Shown: positions 23,770 through 36,528 of the stretch, piece after piece
Layout: each line of letters starts with the position of its first letter
Position numbering within the stretch: position 1 is the stretch's first letter
Source: Gryganskiella cystojenkinii
Taxonomy: Eukaryota > Mortierellomycota > Mortierellomycetes > Mortierellales > Mortierellaceae
Reading direction: 5' to 3'
Length of the DNA stretch: 47,756 nt
NCBI GenBank assembly: GCA_015852425.1
Contig: JAAAIG010000145.1
Coordinates: 9,843 to 57,598, forward strand
Program-made: the position numbers and the translations under genes
The notes under the pieces: generated by a model
What the model saw: only the letters and a program-made list of their open reading frames with translations
Told to the model about the DNA's origin: nothing
Databases searched by the model: none

Positions 23770-24878
23770 CGTTGAACAAGTCTGGAGGAAAGGTACAGGA
23801 TAGGTGTGAAAGCAAGATTTTAGAGGGGGGGGGGTTAAGACAGATATTGTTAATAATGGTGGCCTTTGTAGTGTTAGCGAGAACTTTGCGTTGACTGCTG
23901 GTGCATGTAGAGGGACATCATGTTATTTTTTATCCTTGCTTGCGAGTAGCGGTTGCTGATAAAAAGAAACCTCGAGAATGGACGAGGACTGTCCTTTAAA
24001 TACCAATGGACATGGTCATTGAGTTTGGAAGCGCAGAGTGGGAAACACACAATGTAAGGTTGAAAGCTGGAAGAGAAGGTAAGGAAGAACCAATCAGACA
24101 GAACAGGAAAAATCTGATTGGTATGCGGAATAGCAGTGCTTTAGAATGGAAAATGACAGAACCCCTAGAGGAATATGCCCGGAAAGAATAGGCCCTGACA
24201 CAGCTACACTCTGCGCCTACCTCGTTAAGGTCTGAGTCAAGGTTTGAATCAAGGTTTTCACAGAAGGATAGTGGACGACGCAAGACGAAGTGACGAGAGA
24301 TGGCGAAAGCGAGAGCCAGACACCCTCGCTTTCCTGCTGTGTGTTCGCTAACCGACTATTTCTTTAAAGATTCCTATTCCACCGGCCCTGAACTCCCTCT
24401 CATGCCAAAGTGCCCTCCTTTTCCAAAATTCTTGGCGATCCCCTTTCCTGGCACCCCCATGATCTTTCTGCATCCCTTATTTTCTCAGTGTTTCATTGAT
24501 CTTTCTCATTCATGAGAAGGGTGTCCCGCTGATTTGTTTCTCTCTCCATGCCAAATAACAAAAAACTCGATTTGATCTTGTTCATTCGCGACCCTCTTCA
24601 TGTATAAACGAAGTCGCACCTACCCAGGGTCCTGCACTGACATACATCTGATCCTGCCTCAAGACCCTCGATTTTGCAACAACCTTCGCAGCAACTACGG
24701 CAAATCTAACAAAGAACAAAAAACAACGGCCCAAATCCTGGAAATTGATAGGCACAGGGCATGGATTACATTCTCTTACTCATCTTCTATCGCATCATGG
24801 TAAAGCAAAGACTTCATGCTATGTTTTTATTTAGGCAAATATAAAAAATCAAACGTGCAAAGCGAAAGAGGCCATTTT
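23770..24878. other. Intergenic, upstream of the decayed gene and 3' of MSH2
   Basis: No gene seen. On the minus strand, about 230 bp upstream of 23769, a TATTTAAAG box lies next to a CCAAT-type element (24000-24009). At 24090-24121 a perfect 9-bp inverted repeat places two CCAAT boxes in opposite orientation. These are plausible remains of the promoter of the cysteine-rich gene. Short direct repeats of the type GTCTGAGTCAAG occur at about 24229-24256. Confidence 0.4.
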
Positions 24879-27800
24879 TTAGTTCCAGTATTGGCCGCTC
24901 AGTTGTTCCTGCAACCAGGGATTGGCCGTGATCTGGTCCTGATATTGATCTCGAACCTTCTCCACGGTCTGGAGCATCGCCGACCGGTCTGTTGAGGCAG
25001 CCGCAGTCATGCCGGCTGCAATCTCTTGGATCATCTTTTCCATGAGGAGAACACCGGCCTACGTTGCATAAAAAACAAACATGCGTTAGGCGACGCGTTA
25101 AAAAAGGCCCGACATAAAGGTTAGAGGCCTGTGTCGAAGATGTAGTCCAGTCACTCCAATGCTCAGGTTGTTGACTTTTTTTCCGCCTTTGGCTCATTGA
25201 GGAGCAAGCCTCGTTCGCCAAGTCATTTTAGTCACCCCACACAATTGGACTTCTCTCTCTCTCGTTTTTGTAACGCAAACCCTCAAAAAGAAAAGAAAAA
25301 AGGCTCATTAGAAAGCACTCCAGCCACAGACAAAGTTAAGATTTGTTGAATAACTTATTCGAGCTCTCTTTTTCTTCTTCAAAAGGAGATTTCCCCATAT
25401 TGATTTTCCATCATCACTTATTTCACTCTAGCTCTCCCATTCCCAGCTCGTGCGCCCGAATGACGAGGGAAAACAAAGTTCTATCCTACTCAGCATATTG
25501 TATTCCCGACTCGATTTTCCCTTTTTTGTTCTCCCCTCCCTGTTCCCGTTAAAAAAAAGGTTACATAACCCAAAGACTTCTTTCTCCATAAGAACTGAGA
25601 CGGAAATAAAAAGAACCACTTCCTGGACCATTTTGTCGACTAAATATACTGTTCAAAGTAAAATATCCGTATCGCCGCCAAGGTATTTCCAACAAAGAAG
25701 TCGTCGTGGTCATTGCAACAAGGGTGAAAGGACAAAAAAGTGTGGGGAAGTTATGGTTTTGCCCATTGCGCTGTCCCCAGTTTTCTTTAACCATCAAGAA
25801 AATATACAAACGCACGCACGCACGACGCAAAGATAGTTGCCTAATCCAAACAGACCACTGTTGTCTAAGCGCAGCCCCTATATTTTTTTCTGCGAGAAAA
25901 GATGAAAACCACGCGAGATGTCACCACCACGACGACTGTTCTGTTCCCCCTGCACAATAAAAAAGCAGTAAAAATAAGTTTCCAGCTCTCTCCCTCTTTT
26001 TTTGCCCACGGTCACTCCAACGGACCTCAAAAAAGAAGGGGGAAATCAAGCTCCGATCTAAAAAAAATGTTCACTCCTTCCCTTTGGATAACAAACAAAC
26101 AAATAAACAAACGAAAAGCACCCCGCCCTGCTCACGTCGCTCGGTCTGTCAAGTAGCCGTTACGCTTGCTTTTTCTTTGTTTCTCAATTTTAACCATCCC
26201 GCATCATTGGCTCAGTGACAAAGAGAAACTCTGTCTTCTGTTCTCGAAAGAGATAACAAACCCCTATCTTGTTCCTTGTTTGTGTGCCATCTATCTCATT
26301 TCCAACGATGCAGTGTACATCTTTCTTTGCAACTCTCTCGCTCGCTTCTTTTTCTCCTTGAGCGAGAGTCCTCGTTGGACCGTTTGACCCCAAAATCTGT
26401 GACCAACCCTCGTCATTGTGCATCCCAAGAGCCATTGCAAATAGTAGGTTAAAAAAACAAAGTAGACAGATCAGGGAAACCGACGAAAAGTTCATTGCCA
26501 TGCCACGCTCCTGATGGCATGTCCAGCTCAAGTTCCCCTGTCCGTAAAAAACTAAAACAAAAATAGTACCCCTCCCACCATCGACGAAAGTGTAAAATAA
26601 TTGATTCGAAGCAAATCCTCTTACCTCGACGTCTTCGTTTCTAGATCTTTTGTTAGCTTGCGCCGTTTCTCTGCTTGTGGTAGAGGTCGACGACGTCAGT
26701 GATCCAGCGGCGGCAGCTGCTGCTGCAGTGGCAGAGTGCTGATGAGTTGAAAAGTCCTCCAACTCAATAGCCTTTCTCTTGGCGAGCTGCACGACCGAAT
26801 CGGGAAATTGAGCCAACTCTGCGACATGGATTCCAAAACTTTGGTCGCAGACACCCTCCACAACCTTGTAAAGAAGTGTAATCTCACGGCCCTTGGAGCC
26901 ACTGCTGCTGCTTGTCGTATTTTCCTCTCCTTCGGTACCAGATCCACCCACATGGGCCGAAACATGCAAATTGCCAACATGAGGCGCCGTCTCGCCGAGC
27001 GAAGTTAATTCGTGAAAGTGAGTCGCGAATAAGCAAAAGCATTTGATCTGGGTCGCAATGTGCCTAGAGAGAGAAAAAGAGAAAATTCCAGATTGTAAGT
27101 GTATGCATAAGGTCGAATTGAGTTTTGTCTTGAGCTTGTCGATCTGGAGATGAAACAAACTTGTACATACTCCGAGATAGCCCAAGCTAATCCAAAGCCA
27201 TCGTAGGTACTGGTGCCTCGTCCGAGTTCGTCGATGACAATTAAAGAGTTAACCGTGGCCGACTATTGTAAAATAAAGTCATTGTAGGTTAGAGCCGACA
27301 AAAGTTAGTGCCTGAGAGTGAATGCCATGTGGCTGGAACACAGCGAGAATAGAATTGTGATAGGTAAAGAGGAGGAGTCTGAATTATAAGCGGGACTAAA
27401 ATCGAGGTATCGAACGGTCATTGGCTACGGGTCTATCTTGGTATTCATGCAGTCTTCAAGAAAAAAAAGACGTTCTCATGGAAAACCAAAAAGAGGCGGC
27501 TCTTGTAGAGTGACACCAGGCTCTCAGAAACAAATTTTCCTTTGGACAATTATAACCGCGATATGCAATGACACGTACCTTGAGAATGCTAGCCGTTTCC
27601 AACATCTCCGCCATGAATGTTGATACGCCCTTCATCTGACTATCGCCAGCGCCGACTCGAGCCAAGATACAGTCAAACACACAGAGGCTGGCCTCTGAAC
27701 ATGGGACAAAGCACCCAGTCTGTGCCATCAATGCAATGACTCCAATCTATGAAAAATAAAATAGAGAACAGAAAAAGTTGTGAGAATTGAACAATGCACA

Positions 27801-30800
27801 TGCCACCAAACACACAACCAAAGAGCAAACAAAGCAAAATACTCCAAAATGCAAACTTCGAGAGGACTGTATGCATGTGAGTGCTCACGGCCAGCGCCTA
27901 AAACAAAACACAAAAAAGTCTTTACCTGTCGGATATAGGTCGACTTGCCTCCCATGTTAGGGCCTGTGATGATGAGAAATTCTGTGGCGCCTGGAAAGAT
28001 CACATGGAGTAAAAAAAAATTAGACGAACATTCCTCAGCTAACGCATTGACTCCACTCTATTTTTCGAAAGGTATTTATCGACTCTCCACAAGTACTCTC
28101 CGTTTCGGTGATGTATGTGCGTCTGTACCCTGCAGGCTTAGGTCCGGACCCCGCATGTAAAAAATCGTCGTATCTTACCACGAACGAGGTTGACATCGTT
28201 AGGAATAAAGGCGACATCGTCCTGAGCTTCAAGACAAGGGTGTCTGGACTCTTTCAAAATAACATCCCCAGATCCCATAGCAGACATCCGAGGTCGAACG
28301 AAAGGCATTGGAGCATGAACGGACACGTGCGCAAAGCTGAGAAGAACAATTGGAGAATGAGATGTCACAAACATCCAGAAGGTCGAGTTCGTCAGTAGTC
28401 AGTGGAAAAGACACATGCAACAGAGCTTTGTTCTTTTTTTTTTTTTGGAAAGGTTCTCCCTTCCAAAAGATAAGCAAAGGTTTTTCATGAGATGAGACTC
28501 TTGCATTTTCGATTGTGTGTTGTGTGACGATGGCCTACCTTACGAGCACATCCAGTTGTGCGACCAGTGTATTAAGTTTCTCCAACACGGGACAATATGT
28601 GGAGACGATGCCAATGACTTCCTTGGCCAACGAGCTCTGGGTCCGCTCATATTCTTGAGAGGCCTCCCCGAAAGACTGAGATGCGGTGCGCATCTTTGTT
28701 GTCGTGAACAAAACTCCGTTCTTTTGTGTGGTCAACTCGATGTAGCTGCTCTTATTGCGAAGGCATGAGGAATCCTGTTGGCAACACACGTGAAATTGTC
28801 TAGTGAGTAAAATGTCTTTGAGAAGTCGCCGCCAAAAGCCAGCATTCATTCATCTACGACCACGCTGATGTCCAACGAGCTGCCAGATGCTAGGACTTAC
28901 ATTGCGCGAGAGGCGGAAACTCCATCCGTATACTTGATGATCTTCCATCTTCAACTTTTTATCAACTTCCATGTTCAATTCGTAAGCGACGCGTTCGTGT
29001 TCCTTCTCCATAGTCTGTTTCACAGTCTCCATTTTGCTCCGCAGAACTAACATACGCGACAACAACCATATAATAGTTAATATTCTCTTCCACTGTCAGC
29101 CTTCGTTATCGATGTTTCAAATGGACCCTACCTTTCAGCCCTGAATCAAACTCGGCCTTGATCATGTACTCGTGCCTATCCACAGCTTCAAGGTCGATCG
29201 TTGTCTCGACAAGCTCTTGGAGCTTTTGCAGATTCGTGGAGTACTCATCAAGGTGGGCTGTGAATTCTTTATCCAGCATTTCCTTATGCTCTGGTAATCC
29301 GGTTTCGCAAGCCGCCAAAGCAGCAACAAGACCTGGGAGACGGACCACGACCTGGTACGCACGGACGACATCCTGCAAGGAAGCGACTCCACGCTGGAAC
29401 CGTTTCGCTAACCGATGCAGGTCTGGGATCATCTTCAAGTGACTTTCCTGCAGGGTCTGTCTCAACTCAGAGTCCAAAGTCATTGCCTCGACCATGATCT
29501 GGCGCTTCTCTAAAAAAAATGAAATGACGTGTTAGCGGTCTCATCCGGGTGCAAGGTACGATGTGTCAAACTGAGTCTATTTCTCCAACCCACCGATTGC
29601 CTCAACATCGACTAAAGGTTGCTTCAGCCATTGTCCGAGCATACGTCCTCCCTGCGAAGTCTTGCACTTGTTCAGTAATCCGTACAAGCTCATTGATTTG
29701 TTGTTTCCGTCCTGTGGAGAAGGCATGAGGTTCAATGCGCGCACGGCAGAGGCATCCAGCTTCATGTACTGAGACAGGTCGTGGTTGCGCAAGGTGTACT
29801 GTCTAAAGTTTGTCTCGTCCGTGAGCAAAGCCAAGTACTTCATGACACAGGCTGAGGCAGCCATGGCATTCTTGAGCTCAAATTCTGGCAAGGCGGCAAT
29901 ATTGATGTCATCCTCCAGCAAGCGGTTGAAATCCTGCTCCACATCCTTGATTGAGAAATCAGCTTTTTTCCTCTCTGTGATTACGATGTCGCAGTGCTGA
30001 AGTACTGAGCGCAGCTTTGTGAGCTCATAGTCTTTTTGACCTTCATCTGCCAAGATCAGGCACTCCTTGACTCCCAATTGAATCACCAGAGACTCAAAGT
30101 TGGAGTAGAGGTCGTTGTCAATAAACTCTGAGATTCCAAGCTCACGAACAGTCGCATCCGCAAAGCAGACACCAACTGTCCTCTGATCTCCTCCTGTCTG
30201 GACTTTGACGGCCAAGACGATGGGTGAGGCGGCCATATCTGTGTGCGAGAACAAGAGATCTTCCATGTCCTGGAGGTTTCCTGGCGAGGCCTATAACGTG
30301 CAATTTGAAAGAGATGGGGCATATTGTGAGGGCTGATGTCTGCATTGAAGTTTGATGAACACGATCCGAAACAACAGGTAAGGAAACATACCCTTTTGAC
30401 AATGTTCCAGACGTTCTGTTTGCGAGGCTCTGCCGCCCAAATTTCGACTCTCATCTGTCTGTTAAGCAAGGCATCTCTCAAGAATGTCTCGCACGTTGTC
30501 CTTGAAAGGGTGCAACTGGGGACACCAGTAGTAACATCGCCTATTGTACGGAGAGTATGGGATCGAGTCTGTGAGAACATATTCATTTGCTGTTGTTTCA
30601 TTGCTACGGTTCCCAGGTGATGGGTAATACCTCCGAGATACTTGATAACCGAGGTCGTCTTGTAGACATGCTGAGCGATAAAGTATGCATCTTCTCCATG
30701 AACACTGTAGAAGTCCTATCAGAGTATAAATAGCGATCATCGTCAGTAAAACAATAGCTAAACAGCTTTGAGAGTGCCTTAAAACTACAGACTTACTCCT

Positions 30801-31092
30801 GAGCTTCTTTCGAATAGACGGATGCAGTTCTCCTGGTGTTCAGGCAAGGCTCTCAAGAACGAGCAGTACTTTTGCTCTCCTTGATTGTCTAGTTGCAGCA
30901 GCGAAAAGGAAAAGAAAAAAATCAGAGGGCATGAGAACCAATGCTGTGTGTGTGTGTCATGCGTTTATTTTTTTGGTGGCAAAAGTAGACGAGTTTCCGC
31001 CATTGGTGTGCAAGATTCGAGGGATTCATCGCCTTGTTCAGTATGTTACCAAGGTCGAATTCGGGTCTGTCCTTGAGAGATGCCTCTGCCAT
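24879..31092 (-). CDS. MSH2: DNA mismatch repair protein MSH2
   Basis: MutS-homologue subunit that pairs with MSH6 or MSH3 to recognise mismatches in nuclear DNA. Thirteen exons: 31092-31050, 30888-30797, 30715-30392, 30290-29594, 29509-29132, 29046-28901, 28774-28539, 28336-28179, 27990-27926, 27746-27579, 27262-27171, 27063-26625, 25058-24879; every phase agrees, giving 1005 residues (human 934). The N-terminal mismatch-binding domain reads [20 protein letters not shown]; the connector, lever and clamp follow; the ATPase has Walker [14 protein letters not shown] (about 701), the [17 protein letters not shown] signature, Walker [11 protein letters not shown] (about 780) and FATHFHEL. A Ser/Ala-rich insert precedes the C-terminus. 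The donor of exon 7 was placed at GTAGGC because this keeps SFAHVS in frame. All catalytic motifs are intact. It diverges from the INTS8-like gene. The last intron is exceptionally long (25059-26624). Confidence 0.97.
25059..26624 (-). other. 1.57-kb last intron of MSH2
   Basis: All other MSH2 introns are 81-316 nt; this one is 1566 nt. Donor GTAAGA and acceptor ACGTAG are standard and both flanking exons are in phase 0. The exon 12 frame continues open into the intron for about 145 codons, to a stop at 26190. No nested gene, tRNA or transposon ends were recognised. Confidence 0.7.
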
Positions 31093-31389
31093 GGGGTATT
31101 GTATGGTAATGGTCCGAGTCGAGAGGGTGGGGATAGAGATTGAGGATGAGAGAATGTAATGGCAAAAACAAACAAATGAACGCGACTTCGAGAGATTTCG
31201 AGGTGTGGCTCTTTCTGCGCGTTTCAACGGTTTGTTTGCAGAGATTCAAAGGTAAACGTGACTTGTGACTGCGAACTTGAGTGCCTCATTCTCTTCGAAG
31301 CAGTGATCGCGTTCCCTTCCCTCTTCTTCATTCGCATACAGGGCATATCAAACAAAACTACGACTATTACTACGGGTGCACATTCAACC
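31093..31389. promoter_or_regulatory. Divergent MSH2/INTS8 promoter with ACGCG boxes
   Basis: A 297-bp spacer separates the two start codons, so both genes must share it. It contains ACGCGA at 31180-31185 and GCGCGT (ACGCGC on the minus strand) at 31217-31222. ACGCG is the core of the MCB element bound by the MBF G1/S factor, which in yeast drives replication and repair genes. Regulation by MBF here is inference. No clear TATA box is seen for either gene. Confidence 0.45.
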
Positions 31390-34300
31390 ATGGATATGGA
31401 CATGGACGTGGACATGGGAGTGAGCAGCACTCTGGCCCAGGAAATAACCCACATCGACACTCTCGAAGTGCTTCTCAATCCACGACTGTTAAAGACCAAA
31501 GTATATTCCCTTTTCATGACCATGCAAGGAATTGGCAGCAAACACACAAAACAACATGCCCTTTTTTCATTCTCTTTAACAAACCCTGCCTCGATCGTTC
31601 TATTAGCTCTCGACTCTTCCGCCTAAAGCTGCTTCTTTACAGGGTGGTCAATTGCTTAAGGACCTTTTGTCGGTAGCGCGTTTTGGAACGCCAACCATCG
31701 TCCCAGCAGACGACCCCGGCAGCAATGGCTCTGGCAATGGTGATGAACCTGCGATCCAGATGCAAACAATGCAACTCTCTGAGCGACAAGGTGAGAGCTT
31801 GAATATAACGAGCCCATCGCAACCCCCCTCCCCAAGGACTTGTTGCCTGTGTCTGAGTCGCGGCTAAACTCTTCAACTCTTTTTTTTCTCCAATCTCCTC
31901 GGTGTTGACTTAGACATGCTTCTCCGACAGGCCTGCAAGGTCTTCCAGTTGGCGTCTTTGACTCTCGACGATATTTTCAATATGGTCCCTCAGCAAAACC
32001 AACTTTGCCTGATCACGACTATGCTCTTGGCGATACAGTAAGCGACACACATCAAAGTGCCAACTTCTAGAACCCAAACGACACAGAGATACCATAACTG
32101 ACAACTTGCAAAAAAACCAATTGACTGTCGTCGATAGAAAACCAAACTCAGAGTTGGCACAGATGATCAACCAAGAGGTGCCATGGGACCCATTGACAAT
32201 GTTTCAGCGGTGGATTGTTCGTACCCGGATCGCAGATCAAGAAACCTCGGGGCTGGATCTGGGCGAAACCAAGATGCATGTTGCTGCATTGGAGGCCAAA
32301 GTTGATACTGTGAAAGAGGTATACCGATTTAGCAACTCGTTCGAGGTCACCATTGTGCCATGTATGTTTTGATTCGCATTGCTGACTTTATTACTTTCTC
32401 TAAAATGCAGCTGCCATCGGACAAAAAAGTTCAGGATGTTTATTGTCAGATACTCTTTGATCTTGGTCAGTATTTCTGTCAAAGCGAGCAATACCAAAAG
32501 GCGATCGAGATATTAGAACGGTGCCGGGATTTCCATGACCATGGAGCATGGTAATTGCAGAGTGTTCTTGAATACGATATGACTCTTCCTTATCGCCAGT
32601 ACTAACCAACGTTTTCTTCTCGTTTTCACCCCAAAATCGTCAGCCGATTTGATGGCAACAAGAACCATGTATTGTTGAGACTGTCGACTCTTTCACTTGG
32701 ACGATCGTTGGAAGGCTCAAGAGATAACAGCATGCATCACGCGAAAGAGTTACTGAACAACAAACAACATCAGGAGCTATTGCAAGAATTTTTACGGGAC
32801 AATAAGTCACTTGTGCTTCCATATCTCTGGCGCGAGTCTGTTGTAAGGACCATGATCACTCGATCCGATTTGAAAAGTGCCACGTTACTCTCGATTACGA
32901 ATGCGCTCTACCATCTTGGAGAACCTTGTAAGTAAATCGCTCGTACCCTCTTTCGCAGTGCAGCTCCGACTACGCGAACACGCACGCTTTCTAACATGAC
33001 CTTTTTTTTTATTTGACATACATTCTCATAGCTGCAATGATTCTTAAACTTCCTTCGCCTGTTCTCAAATACTTGCGGACGATCCCCTTTAACAGTGGCG
33101 ATGAGGCTGAGGCATATCTGTCCTATGGGATCTTTGGCGAAATCATGGAGCTCATCACGGCTGCTCTCCCAAAAGGTTCTCCTGCGACGAGGAAGAGAGA
33201 TCAGGAGACTGGCAGGAAAATTGTTCAGTTTGTCTCAAAGTTTTGCTCCGCTGTCGAACATATGTTGTGCTATAATGCAGCATGGGAAGCAGGTAATGTT
33301 GGAAAGAACGTGATAACGAGGAGCAGAGATGCATATGTGCTCTTACTTTCTAAATACTAGTTTCTCACCAAATATTTGCCTTGAATTGTCAACGAAAAAG
33401 GTCTTCTCGAGCCCAAAGCAAAGGATTGGGATCTGGTCTGGAGCAAATACAGTCACATGTTGGTAAGAGCTATGAACAACAGGCTCCTTTAAAATGCCAA
33501 CCTACTGTGATGTGCTGTAGTGGCCAAGCTTTTCGATAACTAACGCCTTTTGCCATCACTCGCAACAGACAAGTGGGATCGTAGCTGAAATCACGGATCG
33601 ACTACCACCGTCGCAAGACACCGACGGTCTGTCAAGGCTGTTGGAAAAAATGGACCCCATGGACGTCGAAAGCTTTCTGTGGAGTGTAAGTCGTACTAAG
33701 GAATTCGTAGTTTTGGCATTTGCTGTTGCCACGAAAAATGATGATACTGAATATTCTCTTTTGTCCTCTCATTTACCATCCACAGAAATCTAAACCGGCC
33801 TTGATTTGTGCTTTGGTGACACTGGCCTTGGGCGCACAAGCGATCCAGCAAGGACATTACATCAGGGCTTCTCAATTTTTCCCAACAACAGCGCGGTTTA
33901 TGTCTCAGGCATTGGAGCAACAGTCGGCGGTCGATGGACCTTCAGCGGCCTTCAAGGTCGTGGATTTTCAACTTCGGAGATACCTGGCCATGTCTCAACT
34001 GGCCATGCTTGTTCATGAGATTGAGCAACGACGTGAGAAACGGATCATGGACAGAGTGGAGGCTCAGGCGAGGAACATGTCATCGTCGTCATCGTCCACT
34101 ACAGCGGCGTCGACATGGACAACCTCTGAGACGACTGTTCACGCGGTCGAAAACGGTCCTTCTGACGCAGCAGCCCTCAAGCAGGAGGAACAGAACAGGG
34201 ATGAGGCCATGACCATGGAACTGTGTAGACTCCTCAACCAGTACCTGAATACTTTTGGAGTCATGGAGAGCAACCTGCAGGTACAGTTCCTCGTTTATCC

Positions 34301-36510
34301 GTTTATGTATTCAGTTCTGACTATCAATGGATCGTGATAGATAGCTCTTTAAACTAACATACTGCCAAACTCCTTATAGCTTCGCTGTGTCGCTCTCTGT
34401 GTCAACGCCAAGAAATGGGATTTCCTCTCGACCTATTGCCGAACCTCGGTTGAAAAGCTGGATAGAAAAGTACATCCCGGTAAGTGGGAGAGAGTGCGAT
34501 TTTTTTGTGTAAACTGCACATGATACTCAAGCCAAAAGGGGTAACAACATGTTCATCACCAGTATATTATTTATTATTTTTGACTTTGTAACAGAGATTT
34601 GTCAAGTTTATGGAGTCCTTGTACCTCTTTGTGTCATCCTGGGACTGGGCCACGGCCAGGGTCTGGATCTAAAAGACATCGCCGCTGTCAGTGCCTTGGA
34701 TGCTCTCTTGTCCTCTGGAATTGATTCGATGCACATTACACGCATGGCAGCTGTGGACATGATCCAGGGACTTTTGATCAACGTTTCGCGACCCAAACCA
34801 TCACCGAATCGCCCTAGTGGAGGAGGAGGTCATAATCGCCGAGGCAACAACAACAGCCTACAACACGAAGGCGCTGAAACGACCGGCAGCGGCATCTTGG
34901 AAGATCTAGGACACGCCATGATCCTGAAACTCTTTGGTCTGATCCGTCTGAGAGGCGTCTTGGACGTCTTTGGGGCTTTGGTCGCCGGAGCAATCACGTC
35001 CATCCTCCCAGAACGACAAAAGCTGACGTTGAGCGAGTTTGGATACTATGCTCTCTTTACAACTTCTATGGACAGTCTGAGCTCTTGGTCCAACTCACAA
35101 ATCAAAATCATTGCTATATTGAGCGACGGGGAAGCTGGACGAGCCGTGGATGCGACACTGGGAGCTCGAAATCGGCTAACTAAACTTTTGATCCAGGTCT
35201 ATGAACGTCAGGTTCGGTTCGAGACCGATGCGGTCACCCGGCGGATAAGAGTCGAGGCTAAAGAGCGAGCACGACACCCGCTATCATTTTCAAGAGAAAC
35301 GCCTGTCCTGTCATCGTCTGCAGTCCTCTCGACAATATCTGGAGCGGCTATCACTCGACATTGTCTCTGTCTCGCGGATCTCTACCATATCGAAGGAATG
35401 AGTCAACAGTCCCTGGCGGCATTCTTACACGCATGCATGATTGCTTCAAAAGGCTTCACGGAAGTGATGCGGTTAGACAAGCGTATCTGGGCTGGCTTTT
35501 CTCATGGTGTCTCAGGCTCACTCTCACCCATCCCACCACTACAGGGAGCAACAGGTCCTGTCGGTACAACTGCGACCAATATTCCTGGAGCAATTTTTAT
35601 TCCTGCGGGAGACGGATCTCCACAGTCGACTTTTCCAACACTGACGTCCCTGTCACAAGGAGGACAGCCGGGTGGTAACACTGTCGGTTTGGGTCTCACG
35701 CCGCCAAGATCACCAACTCTCGAGGCGATGGACGGTGTTGCTTCTACATTAACGCCTACTGGCACCAGTACCAATGGCGCGGCAGTCTCTGCGGGTCCAG
35801 CGGTCACTTCAGTTTTCGCAACTCGTGCGTTTGAGAACTGTATGCAACTGAATGAACTTTTGGCCGCAGCAACTCTACAACAATTCCTGCCCAAGGTCGA
35901 TTACAACCAGGCCTTCTCCGCGATTCGACTGGCTCATGAGCGAGGACTGATCACCTTTACCAGAGGCAGCAACAGCAGCAACTTCAATACTGTCCCTGGC
36001 GCGCCAGCGGGAGGACCTTCGATGACTCCATCTATTCCTCGCGTGCAAAACTCAAAGTCTGTGTTCTCACCTGACCTTCAACGGATACTGCTCGCGCTTC
36101 TGGCAGAGGATGAATCGTCTTCAGAGTTCTTGTCAGCTGGACAGTACCGCCGCAGTTCTATTATTGAGCCTGGAACCCATCATCTTCATCACGGTCGATC
36201 TCCTGCGGTTCCAAATTCCTCGGCAGCTGCTCTGTTGGCCTCTTCGTCGGTTTTAAGACCCGAGTTCTCGCGTCCTGTGCTGAATGCGGATCAATTCCTG
36301 GAGCTCACGTACGACTCTTCGGAATTGGAACTGGTCAGTTATCTGTGCAAACAAGCCAAGGATTCCGAGGGGATGACTCGAGTTCAAACCCGACTCGGGT
36401 CTCATCGGATGGCCTTGGAGTACAGACAACCTTCCCGAGATCAGATTCGAGCGTTGGCACAACAAGATTTTCTCATTTTGATGTGGTCGAAGTATGCCCG
36501 TATTGTGTAA
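31390..36510 (+). CDS. INTS8: Integrator complex subunit 8 homologue
   Basis: Predicted 1312-residue homologue of INTS8, the subunit that holds PP2A in Integrator, the nuclear complex that cleaves snRNA and promoter-proximal transcripts. Twelve exons: 31390-31500, 31643-31790, 31914-32037, 32138-32318, 32411-32550, 32644-32927, 33032-33292, 33401-33462, 33569-33685, 33786-34280, 34380-34479, 34595-36510; all phases agree. Family resemblance is spread along the length: VPWDPLTMFQRWIVRTRI, a TPR-like DLGQYFCQSEQYQKAIEILE, LPSPVLKYLRTIPF, and near the C-terminus LADLYHIEGMSQQSLAAFLH followed by AATLQQFLPKVDYNQAFSAI, which matches the INTS8 block of ...REIDYKTAF.... Two Ser/Gly/Pro-rich inserts interrupt the last exon. 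The N-terminus (HIDTLEVLLNPRLL) aligns where animal INTS8 has its PP2A-binding WFEF motif, but that motif is not obvious. COG- or TPR-type scaffold is the alternative. Confidence 0.8.
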
Positions 36511-36512
36511 AG

Positions 36513-36518
36513 AATAAA
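36513..36518 (+). terminator. AATAAA polyadenylation signal of INTS8
   Basis: AATAAA begins three bases after the INTS8 stop codon, so the 3' UTR would be very short and cleavage would fall at or inside the adjacent minisatellite. Confidence 0.5.
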
Positions 36519-36528
36519 ATAACTCGAC

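Noticed and set aside
26190..26624. Extension of MSH2 exon 12 as the natural C-terminus
   Set aside because: The exon at 25058-24879 encodes a better MSH2-like C-terminal segment in matching phase; the extension is kept only as a possible intron-retention product.
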